Source of the DNA: Burkholderia sp. WP9
GTDB taxonomy: Bacteria; Pseudomonadota; Gammaproteobacteria; Burkholderiales; Burkholderiaceae
Reading direction: 5' to 3'
DNA length: 64,000 nucleotides
NCBI RefSeq assembly: GCF_900104795.1
Contig: NZ_FNTG01000002.1
Span: 310,001 to 374,000, forward strand
Of the stretch, positions 35,814 to 45,624 are shown one piece after another (the stretch's first letter is position 1; every line of letters starts with the position of its first letter). The translations under genes were made by a program, and so were the position numbers. The notes under the pieces are model-generated. The model made no database searches. It was given only the letters and a program-made list of their open reading frames with translations, and was not told the DNA's origin.

Positions 35814-38800
35814 ATGCGACGCATTCTCAACGTGTTGACCCACACACGCACGCTCTCGATCATCGGCTTGCTCGCGCTCGCTGCTGTTCTATTCATCGGC
35901 GCGGATACCTTGCAGATCGACCTGATGTGGCCAGCCATCGCGCTCGGCGTCGTGGTCGCGCTGTGGCTGCTGGTATGGGTGGTACGCCGTCTGCGCGCGC
36001 GGCGCGCGAACCGCAAGCTCGGCGAAATGCTCGAGCAGCAGGCAGAAAAGCAGACTGAAGCCGGCCCCGCGCCCACGCCCGCGCGCCAGGCCGAACTCGA
36101 CGTGCTGCGCACGCGCCTCGTCGAGGCGGTGAAGACCATCAAGACCTCGAAGATCGGCCAGGTCTCGGGCGGCTCGGCGCTGTACGAGTTGCCGTGGTAT
36201 ATCGTGATCGGCAACCCCGCCGCGGGCAAGAGCAGCGCGGTGTTGAATTCGGGTTTGCAATTTCCGTTTGCCGACAAGAACAACGCGGTGATTCACGGCA
36301 TTGGCGGCACGCGTAATTGCGACTGGTTCTTCACGACCGAGGGCATTCTGCTCGACACCGCGGGGCGCTATTCCGTGCACGAGGAAGACCGCACCGAATG
36401 GCTCGGATTCCTCGGCCTGCTCAAACGTTTCCGGCCGAAGGCGCCGATCAACGGCATTATCGTCACGGCCAGCATTGCGGAGCTGACCAACAGCAAGCCT
36501 GAATTCGCGATCAATCTCGCCAAGAATCTGCGCCAGCGCGTGCAGGAATTGACCGAGAAGCTCGAAGTCTTCGCGCCGGTGTATGTCATGTTCACCAAGG
36601 CCGACCTGATTACCGGCTTCACCGAATTCTTCAGCGGAAGCGACCGTCACGAATACGACCGCGTGTGGGGCGCCACCCTGCCCTACGAGCCGGACGAAAA
36701 GCGCGACGTGGTGGGTCTCTTCGACGAGCACTTCGAGGAGCTGTACGACGGCCTGAAAGAAATCAGCGTCGCGCAGATGTCGATCAATCGCGGCAATAAG
36801 CTCTCGCCGGGTCAGCTGAGCTTTCCGCTCGAATTTTCCACCATCAAACCTGCGTTGCGCGCGTTTCTCGCCACGCTGTTCGAGACTAACCCGTTCCAGT
36901 ACAAGCCCATTTTCCGCGGCTTCTACTTCACCAGTGCATTGCAGGAAGGCGAGACCAATAGCGCCGCGGCCACTCGCATCGCGAACCGTTTCGGCCTGAG
37001 CGCCGATAGCCTGCCCAAGCCGCATAGCGCGTTTTCGAAGAACGGCTTCTTCCTGCGCGACCTGTTCTCCAAGGTGATCTTCGCCGACCGGCAAACGGTC
37101 AGGCAATTCGCCAGCCCCGCGAAAACGCGCATGCGTTATGCGACCTTCTTCGGCTTCGTCGCGGTGCTCGCACTGGCGCTCGGCGGCTGGACCTGGTCGA
37201 CGGTCAACAACCAGCAACTCACGGCGAACGTGCAGGCCGACCTCGACAACGTAGTGCGCCTGCAGCAGAACCGCAATGATCTGCAATCGCGGCTGCAGGC
37301 CATGGACGTGCTCGAGGACCGCATCGACCAGCTCGAGCAGTTCCGCCGCGACAAGCCGCTTGCGGTATCGCTCGGCCTCTATCAGGGCGACCGGCTCGAA
37401 CAGCGTCTGCTCACCGAGTACTACAACGGCGTGCGCCAGATCCTGCTCGATCCGGTCTCGCAGAATCTCGCTTCTTTCCTGAAGGACGTCAACGCACACC
37501 CCGATCAACTCGCGCCGCTGAACCGCGCACCGGACGCCGCCGCGATTCCGGTCTCCACGCATTCGGCCATGAGCGCGAACAGCCAGGGTGGACTCTATAG
37601 CGACGCCTCGCCGACCAACGTCGAAGATGCGTACAACGCGCTCAAGACCTACCTGATGCTGAGCGACAAGCGTCACGTGGAAACGGCTCACCTCACCGAC
37701 CAGGTTGCCCGCTTCTGGCGCGGCTGGCTCGAAACGAATCGCGGCAACATGCCGCGTGACGAGATGATCCGCAGCGCCGAACGTATGATCACCTTCTACC
37801 TTTCGCGCGTGTCCGACGACGACTGGCCGATGATCGACCAGAACCTCGGTCTCGTCGACCAGACGCGCGAGAACCTGCGCCGCGTGGTGCGCGGCATGCC
37901 GGCCCGTCAACGGGTTTATGAGGAAATCAAGGCACGCGCATCGACCCGTTTCGCGCCGATGACGATCGCGCGCATTGTCGGCGAAAACAATACGGCGCTG
38001 GTGGCGGGCAGTTACGCGATTCCCGGCACCTTCACGCGAGAAGCGTGGTTCCAGTACGTGCAGCCCGCCATTCGCGACGCGGCCACCAAGGAATTGCAGG
38101 CCAAGGACTGGGTGCTCAACACGTCAGCCCACGACGACCTGACGCTGGAAGGCAGTCCCGAGCAGATCCAGAAAGCGCTCGTCACGATGTACAAGACCGA
38201 GTACGCCATGCACTGGCAGAAGTTCATGCAAGGCATCGCGGTGCAGAGCTTCGGCAGTTTCGGTCAGGCAGTGGATGCGATGAACCGTCTCGGCGACCCT
38301 CAGGATTCGCCGATCCGCAAGGTGCTCGAAACCGCGTACGACCAGACTTCGTGGGACAACCCCTCGCTCTTCAACGCGAACCTGAAGCGCGCGCAAACCG
38401 GCGTGACGAGCTGGTTCAAGAACTGGTTCTCGCGGGCGCCGACCGGCCAGATCAACGCGAATATCGATATCAACGGCAATCCGGTCGAGATGCCGATGGG
38501 TCCGATCGGCCAGGAGTTCTCGGCGCTGGGCCGCATCGTGGTAAGCGGCGACAACGGCTCGATGCTCAAGGGCTATATGGACACGCTGTCGAAGGTCCGC
38601 ACACGCTTTAACGTGATCAAGAATCAGGGCGATCCGGGACCGGGCGCGCGTCAACTGATGCAGCAGACGCTCGACGGCAGCGGCTCCGAGCTCGCCGATT
38701 CGCTGAAATACGTCGACGAACAGATGCTCACCGGTCTCACCGACTCGCAACGCAAAGCGCTGCGCCCGCTGCTCGTGCGTCCGTTGATGGCGGCGTACGC

Positions 38801-39695
38801 AGTGGTGATCCAGCCGGCCAGCGTCGAAGTCAACAAGGTGTGGAATGCGCAGGTTTATCAGAGCTTCCAGGGGTCACTGGCAAACAAGTACCCGTTCGCG
38901 AGCGACGCGAAGGTCGAAGCCGGCGCGGGCGAAATAGCCCAGGTGTTCGGTCCGGACGGCGCGATTGCCAAGTTCGTCGGCACCACGCTCGGGCCGCTCG
39001 CGGTACGCCGTGGCGACACGCTGACGGCGCGGACGTGGGGCGATATGGGCCTCGCGCTCACGCCCGATTTCACCAACGGCTTCGCGCGCTGGGTGGCGCC
39101 GCTTGCCGGCGGCGCGGCCGGTGCGTCGGGCCAGAGTTCGTCCGAACCGCAGACCGTGTTCCAGATCTTGCCGCAGCCGAGCAGCGGCACGACGGAATAC
39201 ACGCTTGCAATCGACGGCCAGCAGATGCGCTACCGGAACACGCCGCCGCAGTGGACCAACTTCGTGTGGCCGAATCCTTCGGGTTCGCCGGGCGCGACGC
39301 TGAACGCCACGACCTTCGACGGCCGCACGCTGCAACTGGTCAACGAACCGGGCCGCTACGGCCTGGAAAAGCTGATCAATTCGGCGCAACGCAAGCGTCG
39401 TCCGGACGGCACGTTCGATCTGTCGTGGACGCAAGGCAGCGTGACGGTGGCGGTCAGCATGCGCATCATCAGCACGTCGCAGGCTTCGAGCGGCACGAGC
39501 GATGCGCCGCAACAGCAGAGCCTGCGCGGCTTGCGGCTGCCCTCCTCGGTGGCGGATGTGAGCGCGGCGGCGAATTCGGTCAACGCGACCGCCGCGGGTG
39601 CACCGGGCGCCGCGCCCGCGATCGCGCCGGCCTCGCAAGCGGCGCGTCCGGCTACGGCCGCCGCCGCGGTTTCGAATACAGGGGGTGCGCAATGA
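35814..39695 (+). CDS. tssM: TssM (IcmF): T6SS inner-membrane complex protein
   Basis: This 1293-residue protein has two N-terminal membrane helices (about 14-58), a cytoplasmic GTPase-like domain with Walker A GNPAAGKSS (133-141), a third helix near 438-460, and a long periplasmic part that contacts TssJ. The C-terminus is rich in alanine and proline. With TssL and TssJ it forms the trans-envelope complex. A 249-bp gap precedes it. Its stop overlaps the tagF start as ATGA, so the two are coupled. Length is normal for the Burkholderia type. Confidence 0.97.
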   Translation: MRRILNVLTHTRTLSIIGLLALAAVLFIGADTLQIDLMWPAIALGVVVALWLLVWVVRRLRARRANRKLGEMLEQQAEKQTEAGPAPTPARQAELDVLRTRLVEAVKTIKTSKIGQVSGGSALYELPWYIVIGNPAAGKSSAVLNSGLQFPFADKNNAVIHGIGGTRNCDWFFTTEGILLDTAGRYSVHEEDRTEWLGFLGLLKRFRPKAPINGIIVTASIAELTNSKPEFAINLAKNLRQRVQELTEKLEVFAPVYVMFTKADLITGFTEFFSGSDRHEYDRVWGATLPYEPDEKRDVVGLFDEHFEELYDGLKEISVAQMSINRGNKLSPGQLSFPLEFSTIKPALRAFLATLFETNPFQYKPIFRGFYFTSALQEGETNSAAATRIANRFGLSADSLPKPHSAFSKNGFFLRDLFSKVIFADRQTVRQFASPAKTRMRYATFFGFVAVLALALGGWTWSTVNNQQLTANVQADLDNVVRLQQNRNDLQSRLQAMDVLEDRIDQLEQFRRDKPLAVSLGLYQGDRLEQRLLTEYYNGVRQILLDPVSQNLASFLKDVNAHPDQLAPLNRAPDAAAIPVSTHSAMSANSQGGLYSDASPTNVEDAYNALKTYLMLSDKRHVETAHLTDQVARFWRGWLETNRGNMPRDEMIRSAERMITFYLSRVSDDDWPMIDQNLGLVDQTRENLRRVVRGMPARQRVYEEIKARASTRFAPMTIARIVGENNTALVAGSYAIPGTFTREAWFQYVQPAIRDAATKELQAKDWVLNTSAHDDLTLEGSPEQIQKALVTMYKTEYAMHWQKFMQGIAVQSFGSFGQAVDAMNRLGDPQDSPIRKVLETAYDQTSWDNPSLFNANLKRAQTGVTSWFKNWFSRAPTGQINANIDINGNPVEMPMGPIGQEFSALGRIVVSGDNGSMLKGYMDTLSKVRTRFNVIKNQGDPGPGARQLMQQTLDGSGSELADSLKYVDEQMLTGLTDSQRKALRPLLVRPLMAAYAVVIQPASVEVNKVWNAQVYQSFQGSLANKYPFASDAKVEAGAGEIAQVFGPDGAIAKFVGTTLGPLAVRRGDTLTARTWGDMGLALTPDFTNGFARWVAPLAGGAAGASGQSSSEPQTVFQILPQPSSGTTEYTLAIDGQQMRYRNTPPQWTNFVWPNPSGSPGATLNATTFDGRTLQLVNEPGRYGLEKLINSAQRKRRPDGTFDLSWTQGSVTVAVSMRIISTSQASSGTSDAPQQQSLRGLRLPSSVADVSAAANSVNATAAGAPGAAPAIAPASQAARPATAAAAVSNTGGAQ

Positions 39696-40684
39696 CGCAA
39701 ACCGTGCAGGCGCAAATCGCCTACTTCGGCAAGATCCCGTCGCGCGGCGACTTCGTGAAGAGCGCCCATAATCCGCAGCTGCTCGCCACGCTCGACCGCT
39801 GGATCGCGGAAGCCATGGAACTGCTGAGCGACGATCCACGCTGGAAGATCGTCTACGAAAACGCCAAGCCGATGCACTTCGCGTTCCTCGGTTCCCGCAG
39901 CAAACTGGCGATTGCCGGGCATATGATGGCCAGCCACGATCAATCCTCGCGGCGTTTTCCGTTTCTTGCCGCGACCGCGCTCGAAGTCGAAAAGCCGCTG
40001 ACGTTTCTCGCGCACAGCCCGCTTGCCTTCGCGCGGCTGTGGTCGCGCGTCGCGGCGCAGATGAAGCCGCTGCTTGGCGCGAGCGAACCGCCGGGCGCGC
40101 TGCAGGCACTTGGCGACATGCAGGTGCCGATCGAGATCGGCGGCGGCCCTGGCAATCCGCATGACGGCACCTTCAACGATTTCGTCGAGCATCAAACGCT
40201 CGCGGGCCTCGAACAGATGCTGCTCGCGAGCGGCCATCCGGTGCGTTTGCGCGGCGCGATGCTCGCGCTCGGCTCGCTGCTGCGTCCGGTGATGCAAAGC
40301 GGTTCGTCGCATCTCGAACGCGGGCTGACCTTGCCGCTGCCGAACGATCCGTTCTACCGCAGTCTCGTGGCCGCGTTCTGGCTCGAACTGATCGCGCCGT
40401 TCGTCGCGCAGGCGGATTTCGAACTGGCGATTTTCATCGGCACGATTGCCGAGCGCGAGCGGCTCATCATCGGCTTTAATGGCGCGTCGGCCAAAACGCT
40501 GCACAGCGTGGTCGATCCGCAGTCGTATGCGGCACATAACATCGATATCGACGACCCCGAGTGGATCGACGAACACGCACAGAACGATCATGGCATCAGC
40601 AAGCTCGTCAGTTACCTCGACCAACCGCAACTGTCGCTGCGCGTCAGCATCGACACGTTCCGCGAAGCATTCACGGGAGCGTGA
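39692..40684 (+). CDS. tagF: TagF (ImpM-type) T6SS accessory protein
   Basis: This 330-residue cytoplasmic protein has an N-terminal longin-like domain beginning AQIAYFGKIPSRGDFVKS, which is the family signature. In Pseudomonas TagF represses T6SS assembly, acting after translation on Fha. The frame extends upstream within tssM, but the ATG at 39692 overlaps the tssM stop. No Fha, PpkA kinase or PppA phosphatase gene lies in the window, so TagF may act alone or with partners elsewhere. It is followed four bases later by an OmpA-family gene. Confidence 0.93.
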   Translation: MTQTVQAQIAYFGKIPSRGDFVKSAHNPQLLATLDRWIAEAMELLSDDPRWKIVYENAKPMHFAFLGSRSKLAIAGHMMASHDQSSRRFPFLAATALEVEKPLTFLAHSPLAFARLWSRVAAQMKPLLGASEPPGALQALGDMQVPIEIGGGPGNPHDGTFNDFVEHQTLAGLEQMLLASGHPVRLRGAMLALGSLLRPVMQSGSSHLERGLTLPLPNDPFYRSLVAAFWLELIAPFVAQADFELAIFIGTIAERERLIIGFNGASAKTLHSVVDPQSYAAHNIDIDDPEWIDEHAQNDHGISKLVSYLDQPQLSLRVSIDTFREAFTGA

Positions 40685-40688
40685 CACG

Positions 40689-41645
40689 ATGCTGACCCTC
40701 TCCACGCGCACGTCCGTGCTGCTCGCGGGCCTTCTGCTCAGCGCCCTCGCGCATGCCGACAACGACGGCCCCGCTCGCGTCACGCCGGTCGACAACAGCG
40801 GTATTTCGATTCACACCACGATTCTGCCGCCGGCTGCGTCGGCGCCGGTGGGTAATGCGGGACCCGCAGTGACCACGTCCGGGCTCGCCAGCGGCACGAC
40901 CGGCGCGGGCACCGGCGCGATCAGCGCAGCGCCGCCGCCCGCCAACGCGACGCCGGGCCAGGTGGTGGTTGGCGGCAAGGTGCCGGACGAAGCGACCAAG
41001 GCGGCCGTGCTCGCACGACTGCGCGACACATACGGCGCGGCCAACGTGGTCGACCAGATCGAAGTCGCCGACGTGGCGACACCGCCGAACTGGTCCGCCA
41101 ACGTGCAAAAGCTGATCGGTCCGCAATTGAAGCAGATCAGCAAAGGCCAGTTGAAAATCGACGGCACGCAGATCGACGTGAAAGGCGAAGTGCACAACGA
41201 ATCGCAGCGTCAACAACTCGCGAGCGACATGGCGAATGCGCTGAACCCGACCTATACGATCAAGAACGGCCTGCGCGTGAGCGCATCCGAGCAAGGCCTG
41301 CTCGATCAGACGCTCGCGAACCGCACGATCGAATTCGAAACCGGCAGCGCCACGCTCACGCCGCAAGGTCGCGCGATTCTCGATCAGATGGCCGCCGCCA
41401 TGGGGAAAATGACGACCAAAACGGTTGCGATCATCGGGCACACCGACAACTCGGGTAATCGCACGTCGAATATCGCGCTGAGCCAGGCGCGCGCGGATGC
41501 GGTCAAAGGCTATCTGGTCGCTAAGGGCATCCCGCCGCAACAGATGACGACGACCGGCGTCGGCCCGGATCAGCCGATTGCATCGAATGACACGACTGAC
41601 GGACGGGCACGGAATCGCCGCATCGAGTTTCGTGCGGGGTCTTGA
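40689..41645 (+). CDS. T6SS-associated OmpA/BON-domain protein
   Basis: This 318-residue secreted protein has a signal peptide ending at AHAD (about residue 24) and a low-complexity linker. Two BON-like modules follow (about 96-130 and 150-195) and then an OmpA-like peptidoglycan-binding domain (GHTDNSGNRTSNIALSQARADAV over two stretches; RARNRRIEF near the end). It probably anchors the T6SS to peptidoglycan. It starts four bases after tagF, is the last gene of the rightward block, and ends before a strong terminator. From memory, similar genes in other Burkholderia clusters have been called tagN; the symbol is left blank. Confidence 0.85.
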   Translation: MLTLSTRTSVLLAGLLLSALAHADNDGPARVTPVDNSGISIHTTILPPAASAPVGNAGPAVTTSGLASGTTGAGTGAISAAPPPANATPGQVVVGGKVPDEATKAAVLARLRDTYGAANVVDQIEVADVATPPNWSANVQKLIGPQLKQISKGQLKIDGTQIDVKGEVHNESQRQQLASDMANALNPTYTIKNGLRVSASEQGLLDQTLANRTIEFETGSATLTPQGRAILDQMAAAMGKMTTKTVAIIGHTDNSGNRTSNIALSQARADAVKGYLVAKGIPPQQMTTTGVGPDQPIASNDTTDGRARNRRIEFRAGS

Positions 41646-41673
41646 TTGGGTGTTTGCGCGGCGCGCATGAAAG

Positions 41674-41710
41674 AAAGCCTGGCTTCGATAGAGAACCGAA
41701 GCCAGGCTTT
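41674..41710. terminator. Bidirectional intrinsic terminator between convergent T6SS operons
   Basis: A perfect 14-bp stem (AAAGCCTGGCTTCG at 41674-41687 with its complement at 41697-41710) has a nine-base loop and T-rich flanks on both sides. It lies between the stops of the OmpA-like gene and tssA, which converge, so it should stop both transcripts. Confidence 0.88.
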
Positions 41711-41736
41711 TCTATTTGCCGCGTCGAGATGTTTAT

Positions 41737-42843
41737 CTAGCTGTTCTCTTCCGGCTTCACACCGAGCAACTCGCGAATATGCGCGAGCGATCCGTCGTCT
41801 TTCACTACGCTCGAAAGCCATTGATGCAACGGCATATCCGCCGCCTCCGCTGCCTTGTCGGCGAAATACGCCGCAGGGTTATGCGGCTCCGTAGCGCGAA
41901 AGAACCTGGCCACCGCGCGCAATTGCGCGACGGCCTGCGCACGGCTTTGAATTCCTGCAATCGGGCTGGCGGGCATGGTCGTCAACACAGGTTCCTCACG
42001 TTGCGGTGAAGTCTTGAAGGCGGGCTCGGCCCGTTCGTACTCGTTCGGCGCAGGTACTTTCGCGGGTGGCGCCGCTTCGGCGTTCACGCCCACTTCGCGG
42101 GCGAAGCGTTCCACTAACCGGTAGACGCTTTCATACGCGTCTTTTGCCTGACGGAAACTCGGCGCGGAATCGCCGGCATGCCGGTCCAGCTCCTGTTCGA
42201 GCGCCAGCATAGCCGCTTCAAACGCTTTCAGATCGGCGAGCAGCGCGGCGTAGAACGCCGTTGATGTGGCGCGCTTCGACGCCTCGATCTGATCGATCGA
42301 CGGTTTACCACGCACGATGTCGTCGGCATGATCCGGATCGCGCTTGACGGCCTGCGCAACATGCGTGGCGACATCCCAATCGATCGTGCTGTAGGTATTG
42401 CCTTGCGACGACGTAATCGGCATGGCGCGTAGCAGATCGCCGGTGCGGCCGACGAGCCACGCGACGTTGCCAAGGCGATACTCGGTGTCGTCGCCGTCCG
42501 GCAGCGGATGGACGTGGTCCCAGTAGCGCTCGCAAAGTCCCGTCAACAACCCGTAGCCTTGCGAGAGACCGTTGATGCCTTCGTCGATTGCGAGCGCCTC
42601 GGTCAGCCAGACTGCCAGGCGAAGATCCTTGGTCTGCGTTTGTAGCAGACTACTCGAGCGCTCGATGACAAACGACCAATCCGCCTCTTTGATTTCCGTG
42701 ACCCACTCGCCCTGATCCAGCGACGGGTCTTCGAAACGGCGCGCGTGCTGAATCGCGTCGAAATCCGCTGAGAAAAGCAGATCTTCGCCACAAGGCGAGA
42801 TTTCGCTGAGCGGAGCCAGCAACGTGTTCAGGTTAATCGGCAT
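41737..42843 (-). CDS. tssA: TssA (ImpA) T6SS baseplate/tail-assembly protein
   Basis: This 368-residue cytoplasmic protein has an N-terminal ImpA_N domain (about 1-130, beginning with LLAPLSEISPCGEDL) and a shorter C-terminal domain of the Burkholderia class, rich in alanine and glutamate. TssA guides sheath assembly at the baseplate. The ATG at 42843 is used; a TTG four codons upstream is possible. It is the last gene of the leftward block, 64 bases after tssH, and is followed by the shared terminator. Confidence 0.93.
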   Translation of the reverse strand: MPINLNTLLAPLSEISPCGEDLLFSADFDAIQHARRFEDPSLDQGEWVTEIKEADWSFVIERSSSLLQTQTKDLRLAVWLTEALAIDEGINGLSQGYGLLTGLCERYWDHVHPLPDGDDTEYRLGNVAWLVGRTGDLLRAMPITSSQGNTYSTIDWDVATHVAQAVKRDPDHADDIVRGKPSIDQIEASKRATSTAFYAALLADLKAFEAAMLALEQELDRHAGDSAPSFRQAKDAYESVYRLVERFAREVGVNAEAAPPAKVPAPNEYERAEPAFKTSPQREEPVLTTMPASPIAGIQSRAQAVAQLRAVARFFRATEPHNPAAYFADKAAEAADMPLHQWLSSVVKDDGSLAHIRELLGVKPEENS

Positions 42844-42907
42844 GAAAGAAAGCAATAAGTATCCGGTACGGCATTAAACAGATTGACGCGCGATTCGGCG
42901 CGCCCGC

Positions 42908-45589
42908 TCATACCACCGTGTAGTCGAATTCGCCCGCTTCGCTCGCCCGCACGGCGATGCGTTCGAGCGAAGCGCCGTTGGCCACGCGTTCCAACACGCG
43001 CTGCGCAACTTCGGGCAGCAACGTACCGTTCAGAATGTGGTCGACATTACGTGCGCCTGAATCCACCTCGGTGCACCGCGCGAGCACCGCATCGACCAGC
43101 GACTCGTCCCACTCGAACACGGCCTTGTGATTCGATTCGATGCGGCGGCGGATCCGTTCGAGCTTCAGGTCGATGATTTCGGCGAGCACGTCATCGGTGA
43201 TCGGATAGTACGGCACCACCTTCATGCGGCCGAGAAACGCAGGCTTGAACGCCTTGTACAGTTGCGGGCGCAACGTCTCGGCGAGTTCGCCGGCGTCGGG
43301 CAGTTCTTCCTCGCTCTTGTTCAGGCAGGCTTGCATCACGGCCTGCGAACCGACATTCGAAGTCAGAATGATCAGCGTGTTGCGGAAATCGATTTCGCGG
43401 CCTTCGGCGTCGTCCATGGTGCCCTTGTCGAACACCTGGAAGAACATTTCGAGCACGTCCGGATGCGCCTTTTCGACTTCGTCGAGCAGTACCACGGAGT
43501 ACGGATTGCGGCGCACCGCCTCGGTCAATACACCGCCCTCGCCGTAACCGACATAGCCCGGCGGCGAGCCTTTCAGGCCGGACACGCTATGCGCTTCCTG
43601 ATACTCGCTCATGTTGATCGTGATCATCTTGCGTTCGCCGCCGTACAGCACGTCCGCCAGCGCGAGTGCGGTTTCGGTCTTGCCGACGCCCGACGGCCCG
43701 ACGAACATGAATACGCCGCGCGGCTTGTTCGGATCTTCGAGATTCGCACTCGCGGTACGCACGCGCTGCGCGATCGCTTCGAGCGCATGATCCTGGCCGA
43801 TCACGCGCGCGGCCAGCAACGGTTGCAGGTTCAGCACGGTCTGGATTTCATCCTTCACCATGCGGCCGAGCGGAATACCCGTCCATGATGCGACGATCTC
43901 GGCGACCACATGAGCGTCGACCTGCAACGGCACCATTGGCTGGCCGCCTTGCAAGGTGTGCAATTCGGCCACACGCGTGGCAAGCGTTTCGCGCGCCTGC
44001 TGCGCCTTGCCGGCTTGTTCGGGGTCCGCGCTGGCGACACGCGCCGCGTCGAGGTCCGCGCGCAGCCCGACGATTTCCGTTACCAGAGCGCGCTCCTTGT
44101 CGTAGCGCGCTTCGTCTTCGGCGAGGTCCTTGAGGTCTTCCTCACGCAGGGCGCGCAATTCAGCGAGACGCTCGTCGTGCAATGCGCCGCTCGCTACTTC
44201 GCGTTCCAGTGCGGCGATTTCAGCGTCGATACGTTCGAGGCGCTTCTTCGTGTCGTCGATTGCAGCCGGCGTGGAACTGTGCGCGAGCGCCACTTTTGCG
44301 CAAGCCGTGTCGAGCACGCTGATCGCCTTGTCCGGCAGTTGCCGGCCGCTAATGTAGCGATGCGACAGACGCACCGCTTCGGTGATCGCATCGTCGAGCA
44401 CGCGCACGTTGAAGTGTTTTTCCATCAATCCCGCCATGCCGCGCAACATGGCCGCGGCGAGCGCCTCACCCGGCTCCTCGATCTTCACGACCTGGAAGCG
44501 CCGCGCTAGCGCCGCGTCTTTCTCGAAGTATTTCTTGTACTCGCTCCACGTGGTGGCCGCAATGGTGCGCAATTCACCTCGCGCCAACGCCGGCTTCAGC
44601 AGATTCGCGGCGTCGTTCTGCCCGGCCTGACCTCCCGCGCCGATAATGGTGTGCGCTTCGTCGATAAACAGAATGATCGGATGCGGGCTCTTCTTCACCT
44701 CGTCGATTACGTTCTTCAGGCGGTTCTCGAACTCGCCCTTCACGCTCGCCCCGGCTTGCAGCAGTCCCATGTCGAGCACATGCAGCGCCACGCCTTTTAG
44801 CGGTGCGGGCACGTCGTCGGCGGCAATGCGCAGTGCCAGCCCCTCGACCACCGCCGTTTTGCCGACACCTGCTTCGCCCGTCATGATCGGGTTGTTCTGG
44901 CGGCGGCGCATCAATATGTCGATAGTCTGGCGAATTTCGCCTTCACGGCCGACTACCGGATCGATCTTGCCTTCGCGCGCTCGCTGCGTGAGGTTGCTGG
45001 TGTACGTATCGAGCGCGGGTGTTTTCGATGGCGCGCCCGGTGCGGCATCGCTGGCCGCGGTCGCGGCTGCGGCTGCGTCCCCTTCCGCGCCTTGCGTGCC
45101 GTTGCTGCGCTCCACTTCGCGCGAGCCGGCGGTCAGCTCATCGAATTTGTGCTTCAGATCGGTCACGCGTACGTCGCGCAGCAGCGGCGACATGCGCTCG
45201 GCGAATTGAGCGAGATCCGGCGCGCTCAGCAGCGCCAGCAGCAGATGCCCGGAACGGATGCGTCCGATCTGCGAATCGAGCGATGCAATCAGCCAAGCCT
45301 GTTCGAGCCATTCGATCAGATGCCTGGAAAACACCGGCGTGCGCGTGTTGCCGGTTTTCAACCGCTGCAATTCGCGCTCCAGATCCGCACGCAACGCGTG
45401 CGCGTCGATTTTGCTTGCGCGCAGAACCAGCGCGACGTCGCTGGCCGGTTCGTCCAGCAGTGCCAGCAACAGATGCTCGAGGTCGACCTCGTAGTGACCA
45501 CGCGCGAGACAATTGTTCGCCGCCAGCAACGCCGCCTGCCGGCAGGTCGGATTCAGTTTAGCGATCAGGGTGTTGAGGGACGTGCTCAT
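42908..45589 (-). CDS. tssH: TssH (ClpV) T6SS sheath-disassembly ATPase
   Basis: This 893-residue AAA+ ATPase has an N-terminal Clp_N domain (about 10-150). Two ATPase modules follow: Walker A GEAGVGKTA at 238-246 and GPSGVGKTE at about 625-633. A coiled-coil middle domain (about 400-520) lies between them, and the ClpB D2-small domain closes the protein. It recycles contracted TssB/TssC sheath. A lower-complexity alanine-rich linker at 165-195 separates the N-domain. It lies 35 bases after tssG. Confidence 0.97.
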   Translation of the reverse strand: MSTSLNTLIAKLNPTCRQAALLAANNCLARGHYEVDLEHLLLALLDEPASDVALVLRASKIDAHALRADLERELQRLKTGNTRTPVFSRHLIEWLEQAWLIASLDSQIGRIRSGHLLLALLSAPDLAQFAERMSPLLRDVRVTDLKHKFDELTAGSREVERSNGTQGAEGDAAAAATAASDAAPGAPSKTPALDTYTSNLTQRAREGKIDPVVGREGEIRQTIDILMRRRQNNPIMTGEAGVGKTAVVEGLALRIAADDVPAPLKGVALHVLDMGLLQAGASVKGEFENRLKNVIDEVKKSPHPIILFIDEAHTIIGAGGQAGQNDAANLLKPALARGELRTIAATTWSEYKKYFEKDAALARRFQVVKIEEPGEALAAAMLRGMAGLMEKHFNVRVLDDAITEAVRLSHRYISGRQLPDKAISVLDTACAKVALAHSSTPAAIDDTKKRLERIDAEIAALEREVASGALHDERLAELRALREEDLKDLAEDEARYDKERALVTEIVGLRADLDAARVASADPEQAGKAQQARETLATRVAELHTLQGGQPMVPLQVDAHVVAEIVASWTGIPLGRMVKDEIQTVLNLQPLLAARVIGQDHALEAIAQRVRTASANLEDPNKPRGVFMFVGPSGVGKTETALALADVLYGGERKMITINMSEYQEAHSVSGLKGSPPGYVGYGEGGVLTEAVRRNPYSVVLLDEVEKAHPDVLEMFFQVFDKGTMDDAEGREIDFRNTLIILTSNVGSQAVMQACLNKSEEELPDAGELAETLRPQLYKAFKPAFLGRMKVVPYYPITDDVLAEIIDLKLERIRRRIESNHKAVFEWDESLVDAVLARCTEVDSGARNVDHILNGTLLPEVAQRVLERVANGASLERIAVRASEAGEFDYTVV

Positions 45590-45624
45590 GTCGTGCGATC
45601 CGGGTCCAGGTTCTGTCGTTATAG

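Noticed and set aside
35889..37910. 673-codon leftward open frame opposite tssM
   Set aside because: It is the complement of a well-supported gene in high-GC DNA, with no domain and no ribosome site.
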